From Bacteroidales bacterium (GTDB taxonomy: Bacteria > Bacteroidota > Bacteroidia > Bacteroidales > UBA932), in the NCBI GenBank assembly GCA_022508605.1, contig JAFLUX010000003.1, forward strand, positions 1-64,000: a stretch of 64,000 bases of DNA. The letters run 5' to 3'. The notes under the pieces are model-generated. The model did not search any database and was not told where the DNA came from. It was given only the letters and a program-made list of their open reading frames with translations. Made by a program: the position numbers and the translations under genes. Of the stretch, positions 9,224 through 19,648 are shown one piece after another; within the stretch, counting starts at the first letter, position 1; every line of letters starts with the position of its first letter.

Positions 9224-10247
9224 ACCAGTGCTTCGTGCCGTTGGCTATGCGGACGAGAAGCAGCATGACCGGCACCTCCACCAGCACGCCTACGACCGTG
9301 GCGAGTGCGGCTCCGGACTGCAGGCCGAAAAGGGATATGGCCACGGCCACTGCGAGTTCGAAGAAGTTGCTTGCGCCTATCATGCCGGCGGGGGCCGCTA
9401 TCGAATGGGGGAGTTTCCATGCCCTGGCCCATCCGTAGGCTATGAAGAAAATGAACAGCGTCTGCACGACGAGGGGCACGGCAATCATGGCTATGTGCAG
9501 AGGATTGGCGAGTATGGTTTCTCCCTGGAATGAAAAGAGTATGACGAGGGTGAGCAGCAGACCGGCCACCGTCACGTTGTCGAATTTGTGTATGAACACT
9601 TCCTCGAACCACGCGGCGCCGCGGCGCTTCGTGACGACCCTCCGCGTGATGATTCCTGCCGCAAGCGGGATGACGACGAACAGGAGCACAGACAGCAGCA
9701 GGGTGTCCATGGGGATGCCTATCCCTCCGACACCGAGCAACAGGGCCACTATCGGGGCGAATGCCACAAGTATTATGAGGTCGTTTATGGCCACCTGCAC
9801 GAGAGTGTAGGCCGGGTCGCCCTTCGTGAGATAGCTCCATACGAAGACCATGGCCGTGCACGGGGCGGCGCCGAGCAGCACGGCTCCGGAGAGGTATTCA
9901 GCCGCAAGGCCGGCATCTATCCAGCGCCCGAAGATTATGAACAGGAAGAAGAACGCGAAGGCGAACATCGTGAACGGCTTTATCAGCCAATTCGTGACGC
10001 ATGTCACTATTAGCCCTTTCGCCTGCCCCGATACGTTGCGGATGCTGCGGAAATCCACTTTCAGCATCATGGGGTAAATCATCAGCCATATCAGTATGGC
10101 CACCGGGGCCGAGACATTGGCGTATTCCAGCTTCCCGAGCGTCCGGGGCACGAATGGAAACAGCTTGCCTATGGCTATGCCGGCCGCTATGCACAGCGCG
10201 ACCCACAGTGTGAGATATTTCTCGAAGAATCCTATTCCCTGCTTCAT
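9207..10247 (-). CDS. ACR3-family arsenite efflux permease
   Basis: PMMLKVDF, GAAPCTAMVFVWSYLTKGDPAYTLVQVAINDLI, GASNFFELAVAVAISLFG match the ACR3 family. Confidence 0.9.
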   Translation of the reverse strand: MKQGIGFFEKYLTLWVALCIAAGIAIGKLFPFVPRTLGKLEYANVSAPVAILIWLMIYPMMLKVDFRSIRNVSGQAKGLIVTCVTNWLIKPFTMFAFAFFFLFIIFGRWIDAGLAAEYLSGAVLLGAAPCTAMVFVWSYLTKGDPAYTLVQVAINDLIILVAFAPIVALLLGVGGIGIPMDTLLLSVLLFVVIPLAAGIITRRVVTKRRGAAWFEEVFIHKFDNVTVAGLLLTLVILFSFQGETILANPLHIAMIAVPLVVQTLFIFFIAYGWARAWKLPHSIAAPAGMIGASNFFELAVAVAISLFGLQSGAALATVVGVLVEVPVMLLLVRIANGTKHWFSENR

Positions 10248-10260
10248 TGCTCCGCGTGCT

Positions 10261-10974
10261 TTATTGCGCGATGAACTGGTAGACTATGTTGCCCTGCTGG
10301 CGGGCCGGGGCCTTGGGGTCGGCGGAAAATTTGCTGAGCCTTGCCGCACGCACGGCGAATGCACGCAGGCATCCGTCAGGCGATGAGCAGCTTTCGTCGA
10401 CTTTCGCCGCTACTACGCTGCCGCTGTTGTCTACGGTAATCAGCACAGTGACTTCGCCCGCGCCCATGCAGCGGTATGCAGGAATGGACAGTTTGCTGGC
10501 CTTGCGGCCCTCCAGATAGTAGGATACGACGGACGGACCGGAATAGCTTCTCTCCTCCTTGCGCTCGCGCGGGGTGTCGGAGGAATAATTCGCATGGTCC
10601 TCATCCTGCGGGGCCTCGAAACCGCCTTTCAACTCCTTTGCAAGCCTCTCGGCGTCTTTGTACAGCTGTTCGGCATCCGTCCCGCGGTCATCTTTCAGTT
10701 CCGCACGGTTCACCGCCACGTTGCGGTAGCCTCCATGCGCCGACCCGAGCTCCTGCTGCAGCCTCTCGCTTATCGCCTGCTGCAGCTCCGCCTCCTGCTG
10801 CAGCTTCTCTGTCTCGGCGAGCAGTCTTTCCAGCTCTTCCTGCCTGCTGAAGTCGAGGATGAAAGAGTGCTCACTCTGGAGAGAGAACCCTATGGAAGTG
10901 GCAAGCAGGACTGCAAGCACCGCAAGATGTATCGTTACGGTGGTATATAGTCCTGCTCTGTCTTCCCTATTCAA
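10261..10974 (-). CDS. TonB-like energy transducer-type protein with coiled coil
   Basis: N-terminal TM, Gln/Glu-rich coiled coil, C-terminal GAGEVTVLITVDNSGSVVAAKVDESC...FAVRAARLSKF as in TonB C-terminal domains. Confidence 0.6.
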   Translation of the reverse strand: MNREDRAGLYTTVTIHLAVLAVLLATSIGFSLQSEHSFILDFSRQEELERLLAETEKLQQEAELQQAISERLQQELGSAHGGYRNVAVNRAELKDDRGTDAEQLYKDAERLAKELKGGFEAPQDEDHANYSSDTPRERKEERSYSGPSVVSYYLEGRKASKLSIPAYRCMGAGEVTVLITVDNSGSVVAAKVDESCSSPDGCLRAFAVRAARLSKFSADPKAPARQQGNIVYQFIAQ

Positions 10975-10976
10975 GT

Positions 10977-11594
10977 CTACTGGCCCTTGATGGATTTCTC
11001 TACCGTGGCTATGATTATGTCTATGGCGACGGTGTTGTGTCCCCCCTGGGGGATTATGATGTCGGCATAGCGCTTGCTCGGCTCGATGAACTGGAGGTAC
11101 ATCGGCTTCACGGTGCGGCTGTAGCGCTCTATCACCCAGTGGACATCCTTGCCGCGTTCGGAAATGTCGCGCTCGACCACGCGCATGAGGCGGTCGTCGT
11201 CATCGGCATCCACGAACACTTTTATGTCCATCTGCTCCCGCAGTTCGGGGCAGGTGAAGATGAGAATGCCCTCTATGATTATGACATCGGCAGGCTCTAC
11301 GAGCTTGGTCTCGGTCTTGGAGCGGGTGCACGATATGAAAGAGTAGATAGGCTGCTGTACGGGGCGGCCCTCCTTGAGTTCCTTGAGCTGTTCGCAGAGA
11401 AGCTCCCATTCTATGGCATCCGGGTGGTCGAAGTTCTGCACTCTTTTCTCCTCGTCGGAGAGGTCGCTCGAATCCTTGTAGTACGAATCCTGCGGGATTA
11501 CCACCACTTTCTGTCCTTTGAGTTTCTCCGTTATGGCCTTTACGACCGTTGTCTTGCCGGAGCCGGAGCCTCCCGCGATGCCTATTACCAACAT
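10977..11594 (-). CDS. udk: Uridine kinase
   Basis: MLVIGIAGGSGSGKTTVVKAI, QDSYYKD, NFDHPDAIEWELL. Confidence 0.95.
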   Translation of the reverse strand: MLVIGIAGGSGSGKTTVVKAITEKLKGQKVVVIPQDSYYKDSSDLSDEEKRVQNFDHPDAIEWELLCEQLKELKEGRPVQQPIYSFISCTRSKTETKLVEPADVIIIEGILIFTCPELREQMDIKVFVDADDDDRLMRVVERDISERGKDVHWVIERYSRTVKPMYLQFIEPSKRYADIIIPQGGHNTVAIDIIIATVEKSIKGQ

Positions 11595-11606
11595 ATCTCT
11601 TATGAT

Positions 11607-13007
11607 TTAAAATTCAGCGTTCTTGGGTGTGCGGGGGAAAGGAATGACGTCGCGTATGTTCTGCATTCCGGTGACGAAAAGCAGCAGGCGCTCGAATCCG
11701 AGTCCGAAACCGCTGTGGGGGCAGGAGCCGAAACGCCTCGTGTCTATGTACCACTCGAGGTTGCGGCGGCTCATTCCCAATTCATCTATGCGGGCCTCGA
11801 GCTTGCCGAGATCCGCCTCTCTTTCGCTGCCGCCTATGATTTCTCCAATCTTGGGGAACAGCACGTCCATGGCCCTGACGGTCTTTCCGTCTTCGTTCTG
11901 CTTCATGTAGAAGGCCTTGATGTCCTTGGGATAGCCCGTGAGGATGACCGGCTTCCCGAAGTGTTTTTCCACGAGGTAACGCTCGTGTTCGCTCTGAAGG
12001 TCGGCGCCCCAGTACACGGGATATTCGAAACTGACCCCCGATGCGGCGGCTTCCTGGAGTATCCGTATGCCTTCCGTATATTCGAGACGCACGAATTCGG
12101 TGCCCACCACGCCCTCGAGACGCTCTATAAGCTCATTGTCGTAGCGGTCGTTGAGGAACTGTATGTCTTCGCGGCAGTTTTCGAGGGCATAGCGCACGAG
12201 GTGCTTGATGAAGTCCTCTGCGAGGTCCATGTTGTCCGTGATGTCGTAGAAGGCCATTTCCGGCTCAATCATCCAGAACTCTGCGAGGTGCCTCGGCGTG
12301 TTGGAGTTCTCGGCGCGGAAAGTGGGTCCGAAGGTGTAAATCTCGCCCAGGGCGGTGGCCCCGAGCTCACCCTCCAGCTGTCCGCTCACGGTGAGGCTCG
12401 TCTGCTTGCCGAAAAAGTCTTTCGAGTAGTCGGTAGTGCCTTTCTTGTTTTTGGGCAGCTTCTCGAGGTCGAGGGTAGTCACCTGGAACATCTGTCCGGC
12501 CCCTTCCGCATCTGCGGCCGTGATGAGCGGGGTGTGCAGATAGACGAAGCCTTTGGAATGGAAATATTCATGGATGGCGAAAGCCATCTGGCTGCGGAGC
12601 CTGAGCACGGCGCCGAAAGTGTTGGTCCTCGGCCTGAGATGGGCGACGGTGCGAAGATACTCGAAGGAAGTGTCTTTCTTCTGCAACGGGTATCTCACCG
12701 GGTCGCATTCTCCGAATACGCTTATTTCCGACGCTCTGATTTCCACTGCCTGCCCGCTGCCCACGGACTCTACGAGCCTGCCGCGCACTCCTATGCAGCT
12801 GCCTGTGCTTATCCGGGAGAGAACCGCTTCCGTTTCCGGGGTCTTGTCGACCACGATTTGTATGTTCTTTATCGTCGAGCCGTCGTTGAGTGCGATGAAG
12901 GCTATTTCCTTGTTGCCCCTTTTTGTACGTACCCAACCTTTGGCGAGGACTTCCGCACCTGCTTCAGTCGTGAGCAGGTCTTTGACTTTTGTGCGAATGA
13001 TTTCCAT
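11607..13007 (-). CDS. asnS: Asparaginyl-tRNA synthetase
   Basis: Class II aaRS motifs; [28 protein letters not shown]. Start set to the [12 protein letters not shown] Met. Confidence 0.95.
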   Translation of the reverse strand: MEIIRTKVKDLLTTEAGAEVLAKGWVRTKRGNKEIAFIALNDGSTIKNIQIVVDKTPETEAVLSRISTGSCIGVRGRLVESVGSGQAVEIRASEISVFGECDPVRYPLQKKDTSFEYLRTVAHLRPRTNTFGAVLRLRSQMAFAIHEYFHSKGFVYLHTPLITAADAEGAGQMFQVTTLDLEKLPKNKKGTTDYSKDFFGKQTSLTVSGQLEGELGATALGEIYTFGPTFRAENSNTPRHLAEFWMIEPEMAFYDITDNMDLAEDFIKHLVRYALENCREDIQFLNDRYDNELIERLEGVVGTEFVRLEYTEGIRILQEAAASGVSFEYPVYWGADLQSEHERYLVEKHFGKPVILTGYPKDIKAFYMKQNEDGKTVRAMDVLFPKIGEIIGGSEREADLGKLEARIDELGMSRRNLEWYIDTRRFGSCPHSGFGLGFERLLLFVTGMQNIRDVIPFPRTPKNAEF

Positions 13008-13022
13008 TAATTTGTATTTCTT

Positions 13023-13052
13023 AAAAAAGCAGCCCTCTCGAAAGGGGGCTGC
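13023..13052 (-). terminator. Rho-independent terminator of the exbB-exbD cluster
   Basis: Minus strand GCAGCC..GGCTGC stem followed by TTTTTT. Confidence 0.75.
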
Positions 13053-13073
13053 TCGTATCACTCGGGTGGCGTA

Positions 13074-13544
13074 TTATTCGCCGCCCTTTCTTGCCGAATA
13101 CATGATCTTCAGCGCGGAGCATCGTCTAAGCTCCTGCTTCACATCAGTGATGATACCCATCCTGACGTCCTGGTCGGCCCTGATGCTCACCGTCATGAAC
13201 TGGCGGTCGTTTTCACTCTTGGACTCGCGTTCCGCAGCGATGAAGTCGCGGATGTCGTCCGTCGTCTTGAATGAATCGTTGAGCTGGATACGGGCTTCCG
13301 TACCATACATGGCCTGGAGAGACTTGATCGGAGTTCCGATATTGATGTAGGAGTTGAGATCCTTGCGTTCGAGCTTCACGACTTCGGAAGCCTCGGGGAT
13401 CTTCACCACCACCTTGTTCTCGGTTTCACGCATCTGCGTGGTGACCATGAAGAAGAACAGGAGCATGAAAACGATATCGGACAGAGAGCTGCTGGTTGCT
13501 GCCGGCACCTCTTTCTTGTTGTTGCTTCCACCGAATTTTGACAT
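13074..13544 (-). CDS. ExbD/TolR-type biopolymer transport protein
   Basis: N-terminal TM (SLSDIVFMLLFFFMVTTQMRETENKVVVKIPEA), ExbD-like. Confidence 0.85.
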   Translation of the reverse strand: MSKFGGSNNKKEVPAATSSSLSDIVFMLLFFFMVTTQMRETENKVVVKIPEASEVVKLERKDLNSYINIGTPIKSLQAMYGTEARIQLNDSFKTTDDIRDFIAAERESKSENDRQFMTVSIRADQDVRMGIITDVKQELRRCSALKIMYSARKGGE

Positions 13545-13558
13545 AATGATTCCTCCTG

Positions 13559-14140
13559 TTATCTTCTGCGGGTTACCTCCTTGGGCTCTGCCTCGGAAAT
13601 GTACTGGGGCACAGCCTTCTTGACTATCGACTGCTGGTCCTCGTCGAGCTGGTTGAAAGGCTTCGAGTAGTTCTTGCGGGAGAATTCCTCGCGCAGTTCG
13701 TTCACTGCCTTCACCAGTTCGTTCTGGACGGCGATATAGGCCTGGTAACTTGTACCGCGGTCATTCTGAAGGGAGATTACGCCCTTGGAAACGGGGCAGT
13801 CTCCGTAACCCTCTATTTCGATGACCTCCTTCTCGGGAAGGTTGGGGTCGTCGGTGGGGTTGGTCAGAAATTCTTTGATCTTGTCTTTGATTTGGCTGAC
13901 GTCTATGGGATCACTACCTGCAAAGATGTTGTCAGAACTGTTGATCCTCACCTGAATTATGTTTCGGCGATTGACCTTCTGGTCCTCGACTTTCTGATCC
14001 TTGTCCGGCATGGGAGGCAGACGGCGGCTGAGGCCGGTCTGGCTTCCCATAGTCGTAGTCATCAGGAAATAGCACAGCAGCAGGAACGCGATATCCGCGG
14101 TCGAGCTGGTGTTCATTGCCGGTACTTTTTTCTTGCCCAT
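13559..14140 (-). CDS. ExbD/TolR-type biopolymer transport protein
   Basis: MNTSSTADIAFLLLCYFLMTTTMGSQTGLSRRLPPMP. Confidence 0.87.
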   Translation of the reverse strand: MGKKKVPAMNTSSTADIAFLLLCYFLMTTTMGSQTGLSRRLPPMPDKDQKVEDQKVNRRNIIQVRINSSDNIFAGSDPIDVSQIKDKIKEFLTNPTDDPNLPEKEVIEIEGYGDCPVSKGVISLQNDRGTSYQAYIAVQNELVKAVNELREEFSRKNYSKPFNQLDEDQQSIVKKAVPQYISEAEPKEVTRRR

Positions 14141-14142
14141 AG

Positions 14143-14571
14143 TTACTTCCTGCTAGCGATTGCCATACGTATTTCTCCGACGACGATTGCCAGAATGGCT
14201 GCGCCGCCGACGATGTACGTGAGATTGAGAATGGTATCGGTGAGTTTGAGCGTGCCTCCGGAGATGGCAGGACCTGAGTATCCGAGTGCAGGCTCACCCT
14301 TGGCGAGCAGCCATGCGAGACCGCACAGGACCGCTACGCCCACCAGAATGGCGCCTATTTTCAAAAGGCTCTTGGGGTTGTTCTTGGTGCCGACTATGAG
14401 ACCGATGACCACCCAGCTGAACACAGCGAGGCCGATCATGCAATAGGTCCAATAGAGGAGAACATCGACCGCATTGCCTCCGAAGTCATTGGAGAATCCC
14501 CAAATCAGGAGTGCAACGCTGACGACGATCAGCGCCACCATGCCCCATTTGATTATCTTGTTGAGTTTCAT
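14143..14571 (-). CDS. Small membrane protein encoded in the exbB-exbD cluster
   Basis: Four hydrophobic segments; located between exbB and exbD genes. Confidence 0.65.
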   Translation of the reverse strand: MKLNKIIKWGMVALIVVSVALLIWGFSNDFGGNAVDVLLYWTYCMIGLAVFSWVVIGLIVGTKNNPKSLLKIGAILVGVAVLCGLAWLLAKGEPALGYSGPAISGGTLKLTDTILNLTYIVGGAAILAIVVGEIRMAIASRK

Positions 14572-14573
14572 GA

Positions 14574-15353
14574 TTATTTCTTGCCGTTGTACTTGGTGAG
14601 GATGTCGATCAGGCAGATCGAAGAATCTTCCATGTCGATGGTGAGGCCGTCGATCTTGGCGAGGATGTAGTTGTAGAACACCTGGAGAATCATGGCGACG
14701 ATGAGACCGCCGACGGTGGTGATGAGAGCCACTTTCATACCTCCTGCAACAACGTTGGGGCTGATGTCACCGGCTGCCTGGATGGCGTCGAAAGCGTTGA
14801 TCATACCGATAACGGTTCCGAGGAATCCGAGTGACGGGGCGATGGCGATGAAGAGGGAAATCCAGCTGAGGCCGTTCTCCATCTCGCTCATCTGCACGGA
14901 GCCGTAGGAAACGACTGATTTCTCAACCACGTCGACACCCTGGTCGTAGCGGAGCAGACCCTGATAGAAGATGGATGCGACGGGTCCGCGGGTGTTGCGG
15001 CATACATTCTTGGCAGCCTCGATACCTCCGTTCTGGAGAGCCTTTTCGACTTCGGCTATGAGTTTCTTGGAGTTGGACTTGGAGAATGTGAGGTAGAGAA
15101 TGCGCTCGATGGAGAGTGCGAGACCGATGATGAGGCAGATGATGATGAGGGACATGAACCCTGCGCCACCCTCTATGAACTTGGTCTTGAGGGCCTGGTG
15201 CAGAGGCACCTCGTCATTGCCGGACAGAAGGTCTGCGGCTGACATCTCCGTGGATGCGGCGACTTTCTCAGTGGCAGCATCCTGTGCGGATGCGGTGTTA
15301 GCAGTGAAGGCCATCACGCCTGCAACTGCGAGAAAAATGAAAAATTTTTTCAT
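14574..15353 (-). CDS. MotA/TolQ/ExbB proton channel family protein
   Basis: SLFIAIAPSLGFLGTVIGMINAFDAIQ..GDISPNVVAGGMKVALITTVGGLIVAMILQVFYN. Confidence 0.93.
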   Translation of the reverse strand: MKKFFIFLAVAGVMAFTANTASAQDAATEKVAASTEMSAADLLSGNDEVPLHQALKTKFIEGGAGFMSLIIICLIIGLALSIERILYLTFSKSNSKKLIAEVEKALQNGGIEAAKNVCRNTRGPVASIFYQGLLRYDQGVDVVEKSVVSYGSVQMSEMENGLSWISLFIAIAPSLGFLGTVIGMINAFDAIQAAGDISPNVVAGGMKVALITTVGGLIVAMILQVFYNYILAKIDGLTIDMEDSSICLIDILTKYNGKK

Positions 15354-15432
15354 AAATGTTTTGATGTATTAGTTAAAATTAATTTCCTGCGAAATCAGCG
15401 CAATTTAGCAAAAAAAAATCATTAGTCAATAC

Positions 15433-16467
15433 CTATTTTGATATTTCTCCCCTCAGGTTTTTTGTGATTTGCTGTTTAACATATTCATTATCACTACTAT
15501 GTCCCATCAGGAAGAAAAGTTTCCCCAGGGCGCTCTCCGTGGTGATGTCGCATCCGGACAACACGCCGGCATCCTTCAGCGCCCGGCCTGTGGAGTAGAG
15601 GTCCATGTTCACTTTCCCCTTGGGGCACTGCGTCACGTTCAGGAGTATCTTTCCGCTGTCGGCGGACTGTTTCACTATGTCCAGGAACCACTCCCGCGAC
15701 GGGGCGTTGCCGCAGCCGAAAGTCTCTATTATGACGGCCCGTGTGCCGCTTCCGAGCAGTATGTCCGCCACCACCCTTTCGGTTATTCCGGGGTGCACCT
15801 TGAGTATGGAGACCCTCGTGTCGAGCCCGAAGTGCGCCTTGAAGGTCTCTCCGCTCCTCCTGCGTATCAGGTCGTCGTTGTAGCTTATGTCTATTCCGGC
15901 CCTCGCCAGCGGGGGGAGGTTCGGCGAACTGAATGCCTCGAATCCGGAGGCGTCCGTCTTCGTGCTGCGGTTGCCCCTGAGCAGCAGGGAGTTGAAGTAA
16001 ATGCAGACTTCCGGCACGGTGGCGCTTCCGTCCGGCTCCCTTGCCGAGGCTATTTCCACGGAGGATATCAGGTTCTCCTTGCCGTCGGTGCGGGGGCGGC
16101 CTATCGGAAGCTGGCTTCCCGTGAAGATTACCGGCTTGCCCAGGCCTTCGAGCATGAAGCTCAGGGCCGAGGCGCTGTAGGCCATCGTGTCCGTGCCGTG
16201 GAGCACGACGAAGCCGTCGTACAGGGCGTAGTTGTCTGCGATGATTCCGGCGAGTTTCTGCCACATTGCCGGCTCTATGTCGGAGGAGTCTATAGGCGGG
16301 TCGAAGGTGCAGGCTTCTATGTGCAGGGCGAACTTGTGCAGCTCCGGCACCTCGTCCATCAGGCTGCTGAAGTCGAACGGCTTCAGGGCGAGGGTGGAGG
16401 GGTCTTCCTTCATGCCTATCGTGCCGCCGGTGTAGATGAGCAGCACCGATGATTTTTGACGTGTCAT
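15433..16467 (-). CDS. ansA: Type I L-asparaginase
   Basis: LLIYTGGTIGM, VVLHGTDTMAYSASALSFML, FTGSQLPIGRPRTDGKENL. Start moved from 16803 to the MTRQKSS Met. Confidence 0.93.
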   Translation of the reverse strand: MTRQKSSVLLIYTGGTIGMKEDPSTLALKPFDFSSLMDEVPELHKFALHIEACTFDPPIDSSDIEPAMWQKLAGIIADNYALYDGFVVLHGTDTMAYSASALSFMLEGLGKPVIFTGSQLPIGRPRTDGKENLISSVEIASAREPDGSATVPEVCIYFNSLLLRGNRSTKTDASGFEAFSSPNLPPLARAGIDISYNDDLIRRRSGETFKAHFGLDTRVSILKVHPGITERVVADILLGSGTRAVIIETFGCGNAPSREWFLDIVKQSADSGKILLNVTQCPKGKVNMDLYSTGRALKDAGVLSGCDITTESALGKLFFLMGHSSDNEYVKQQITKNLRGEISK

Positions 16468-17231
16468 ATCGAGAAAAGCCGTTTTGCGTTGGCTGTGGTT
16501 ATGTCGGCTATCCGCTCTGCGGGGACTCCCTTGATGTCGGCTATCTTTTCGGCTATCAGGGGGATGTAGGCGCTCTCGTTGCGGGTGCCCCTGAACGGCA
16601 CGGGCGTGAGATACGGGGCGTCTGTCTCCAGCAGCAGGCGCTCGGCCGGTATGTTCAGGAGCTCTGCGGCTATGCGGGCGTTCTTGAACGTGACCACCCC
16701 TCCTATCCCGGCGTACCATTCGCCGTAGCGGCTCATGCGGCCGAACAGTTCCGCACTGCCGCTGAATGCATGGAGATTGCCTCTGAGTTTCATTCCGCGG
16801 CATTCCTCCATCACGGCGAAGAAGTCTTCGACGGCATCCCTGAGGTGTATGTTCACCGGCAGTCCGCGGTCGCGGGCTATCTCCAGCTGGGCCTTGAACG
16901 CTTCTTTCTGCAGCTGCGCGTTTTCTTTCGTGTAGTGGTAGTCCAGTCCTATTTCTCCCACGGCCACCGCGCCCTTGTCCAGCCAGCTGCTGAACGAGTC
17001 CACGTCGTCTTTCCAGTTTTCTCCCACATGGCCGGGGTAGAGTCCCACCATGGGGTGGAGTATGCCGGGATGGCGGGCTGCGAGCGAGAATATGTTAGCG
17101 CGGTCGCCGGGCCCCGTGTCCGGCAGCAGCATCTGCTTTACTCCGGCCGCCACGGCCCTTTCCACCGCCGCGTCTTCCTCTCCGGCGAAGGCCTCGTCCG
17201 CAAGGTGGGTGTGGGTGTCTATCAATTCCAT
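16464..17231 (-). CDS. tatD: TatD family deoxyribonuclease
   Basis: MELIDTHTHLADEAF, GEIGLDYHY, LLLETDAPYLTPVPFRGTRNE. Confidence 0.94.
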   Translation of the reverse strand: MELIDTHTHLADEAFAGEEDAAVERAVAAGVKQMLLPDTGPGDRANIFSLAARHPGILHPMVGLYPGHVGENWKDDVDSFSSWLDKGAVAVGEIGLDYHYTKENAQLQKEAFKAQLEIARDRGLPVNIHLRDAVEDFFAVMEECRGMKLRGNLHAFSGSAELFGRMSRYGEWYAGIGGVVTFKNARIAAELLNIPAERLLLETDAPYLTPVPFRGTRNESAYIPLIAEKIADIKGVPAERIADITTANAKRLFSI

Positions 17232-17260
17232 TCCGCAAAAATACTCTTTTTGCATGAACT

Positions 17261-18430
17261 TCAAAAGCCGCGTATGCCTCTGCGTCCCATGCTGCACCTC
17301 CCGAAAACGTCAGTGCTTATGAAGCCGTCGCCCTCGAGCATGCAAAGCGCGGCGGAAACCTCCCCGGGAGGCAGTCCGAGCGCTGCCGCCGTCTCTTCGT
17401 GGGTGGCCCCGCAGTGCCCCTCGACGTAGAGGGCGCTGCCGACGAGGCACAGCATCATGCGTTCGGAACTTCCGGAGTAGCACCGCCGAACGCTTTCTTC
17501 GAGGCTGGAATGCCGCGCTTCCGCCGTGCTCGCGAAGCCCATCTGGGCGCACAGCTCCGCAGTGTCCGTCACAGGCTCGGCCAGCTTTTCGCGAAGCAGG
17601 CGGAGGCATCCGGCGGAGCGTGCGTCGTCGATGCGCCCCGGCAGGCAGAATACCTCGCGGCCGTACCCTGCGGCGAGTCTGGCGGTCATCGTGCCTCCGC
17701 CCCTGAGTCTGGATTCGGTGAGAACGGTGGCCCGGGACATGCCGGCGATGATGCGGTTGCGGCGCAGGAAGTTGAACGGCACCGGAGCGGTTCCGGGCGG
17801 AAAGTCGGTGATGAGGGCGCAGTTGCCGGCCTCCAGCATCCTGGCGGCTATGCTCCTGTGGCGTCGCGGGTACACGTCGTCTATCCCCACCGGAAGCACT
17901 GCGACTGTGGGCAGGCCGCACGAGAGGGCCGCAAGGTGCGCGGTGATGTCCACTCCCATGGCGAATCCGCTGACTATCATTGGCTTCGTCTCGGCATGCG
18001 ACAAGGCGTACACTATCCGTTCCGTCCATTCCCTGCCATATGGAGACATGTCGCGCGTGCCTATCACCGACACGGCCTCGCGCCCGGCGAAAAGTTCTTC
18101 CCCTCCGCCGAGCATGTATAGCCCTGCCGGAGCATCGGGGCAGTCGTATAGCAGAGGGGGATATCCGGGGCTGCCCATGGGGATGAAACGGCAGCCCATG
18201 CGCGTTATGCGTTCCAGCTCCTCGGTCGCGGCATCGAGGCTGGATGCGCATATCAGATGTCTGTGCTTGTTGTATGGCCCGAAAAAAGAGTCGAGCGTGC
18301 CTGGGCTTTGGCTGAACACCGCCGCCGGGCTGCCGAAATGTGCGACGGCTGCGCGTGCTGCGGCCGGATGATAGCCGAAAATCGCATTCAGTGCGATGCC
18401 GCAGACTGTTTCGTGTCTGGTACTTTCCAT
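17261..18430 (-). CDS. dprA: DNA processing protein DprA
   Basis: AVSVIGTRDMSPYGREWTERIVYAL, VSGFAMGVDITAHLAAL, FLRRNRIIAGMSRATVLTESRLRGGGTMTARLA. Confidence 0.93.
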   Translation of the reverse strand: MESTRHETVCGIALNAIFGYHPAAARAAVAHFGSPAAVFSQSPGTLDSFFGPYNKHRHLICASSLDAATEELERITRMGCRFIPMGSPGYPPLLYDCPDAPAGLYMLGGGEELFAGREAVSVIGTRDMSPYGREWTERIVYALSHAETKPMIVSGFAMGVDITAHLAALSCGLPTVAVLPVGIDDVYPRRHRSIAARMLEAGNCALITDFPPGTAPVPFNFLRRNRIIAGMSRATVLTESRLRGGGTMTARLAAGYGREVFCLPGRIDDARSAGCLRLLREKLAEPVTDTAELCAQMGFASTAEARHSSLEESVRRCYSGSSERMMLCLVGSALYVEGHCGATHEETAAALGLPPGEVSAALCMLEGDGFISTDVFGRCSMGRRGIRGF

Positions 18431-18457
18431 AGTAAGTTTTTCAATAGTTAGTCGTGG

Positions 18458-18489
18458 CAAATATACAAAAAAACCGACCCGGCCGCAAG
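18458..18489 (-). promoter_or_regulatory. Bacteroidetes-type promoter upstream of dprA
   Basis: Minus strand CTTG - N20 - TATATTTG. Confidence 0.55.
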
Positions 18490-18503
18490 GGGCCATGGTC
18501 GGT
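18466..18503 (-). terminator. Intrinsic terminator after queA
   Basis: Minus strand ACCGACC...GGTCGGT stem followed by TTTTTTT. Confidence 0.6.
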
Positions 18504-18527
18504 GCGTATGTCGCGGGAGCCTTGCGC

Positions 18528-19577
18528 TCAGACAATCAGCAGCGCATCGCCGTAAGGCCCGAAACGGTAGTCGTTTTCGAGGGCGCTCGCGTATGCGTTC
18601 ATGACATTCTCGAAGCCTCCGAAAGCGGCTTCCATCATGAGCATGGTGGAGCCGGGCAGGTGGAAGTTGGACACGAATGCGTCCGATATCGAGAAGTCGT
18701 ACGGGGGGAAGATGAACTTGTTCGTCCACGTGTCGTTGGGCCTGATTTCCCTTGCCGTGGTGACGTATGTCTCCAGGGCGCGTATCACGGTCACGCCGAC
18801 TGCGCACACCTTGTGTCCGGCGCGCCTCGTGGCGTTGATTTCATCGGAGGCCTGGGGGCTGATAATCATGTGCTCGCTGTCCACGCGGTGCTTCGAGAGG
18901 TCTTCCACGTCTACGCTGCGGAAATGCCCTATGCCCATGTGTACGGTGATGAATGTCTTCTCAACGTCGGCGAGTATCATGCGGTTCATGAGCTCCCGGG
19001 AGAAATGCAGTCCTGCGGCCGGGGCCGACACCGCGCCTTCGTTGGCGGCGAATATGGTCTGGAAGTTCTCCGCGTCCTCGGCGTCCGGGGTCTCCTTGAC
19101 CCACTCCGGCACGGGGGTCTGTCCGAGGGCGAACAGCGATTCCTTGAACTCCTCGTAAGGGCCGTCGTACAGGAAGCGCAGGGTCCTTCCGCGGGAGGTC
19201 GTGTTGTCTATGACTTCCGCCACCATGCTCTCGTCTTCGCCGAAATACAGCTTGTTGCCTATTCGTATCTTCCTTGCCGGTTCGACTATCACGTCCCACA
19301 GGCGCTGCTCCTTGTTGAGCTCGCGGAGCAGGAACACCATGATGTCGGCCCCTGTCTTTTCCTTCTTGCCGAAAAGTTTGGCGGGAAACACCTTTGTGTC
19401 GTTGAAGACGAACCTGTCGCCCTTGCCGAAATAGTCGAGTATGTCTTTGAAAAGCTTGTGTTCGATTTCGCCGCTGTCCTTGTGGAGCACCATCATCTTG
19501 CATTCGTCCCTCCACCGGGAAGGCTCCCTGGCGATTCTCTCCTGCGGGAGATCGAAATTGAATTGGGAAAGTTTCAT
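18528..19577 (-). CDS. queA: S-adenosylmethionine:tRNA ribosyltransferase-isomerase
   Basis: LPQERIAREPSRWRDECKMMVL, VPAAGLHFSRELMNRM, VHMGIGHFRSV, FVSNFHLPGSTMLMM. Confidence 0.92.
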   Translation of the reverse strand: MKLSQFNFDLPQERIAREPSRWRDECKMMVLHKDSGEIEHKLFKDILDYFGKGDRFVFNDTKVFPAKLFGKKEKTGADIMVFLLRELNKEQRLWDVIVEPARKIRIGNKLYFGEDESMVAEVIDNTTSRGRTLRFLYDGPYEEFKESLFALGQTPVPEWVKETPDAEDAENFQTIFAANEGAVSAPAAGLHFSRELMNRMILADVEKTFITVHMGIGHFRSVDVEDLSKHRVDSEHMIISPQASDEINATRRAGHKVCAVGVTVIRALETYVTTAREIRPNDTWTNKFIFPPYDFSISDAFVSNFHLPGSTMLMMEAAFGGFENVMNAYASALENDYRFGPYGDALLIV

Positions 19578-19648
19578 TTAGTTCCGTTATATGATACTCG
19601 TTATATACGGACGCCGGATGGAAAAAGTTTCAAAAATATTGCGGCGGC

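Noticed and set aside
11037-13010. 657-aa plus-strand ORF over udk and asnS
   Set aside because: Spans two well-recognised minus-strand genes; shadow ORF.
16468-16803. N-terminal extension of the L-asparaginase ORF
   Set aside because: Out-of-frame reading of tatD; the asparaginase begins at MTRQKSSVLLIYTGGTIG.
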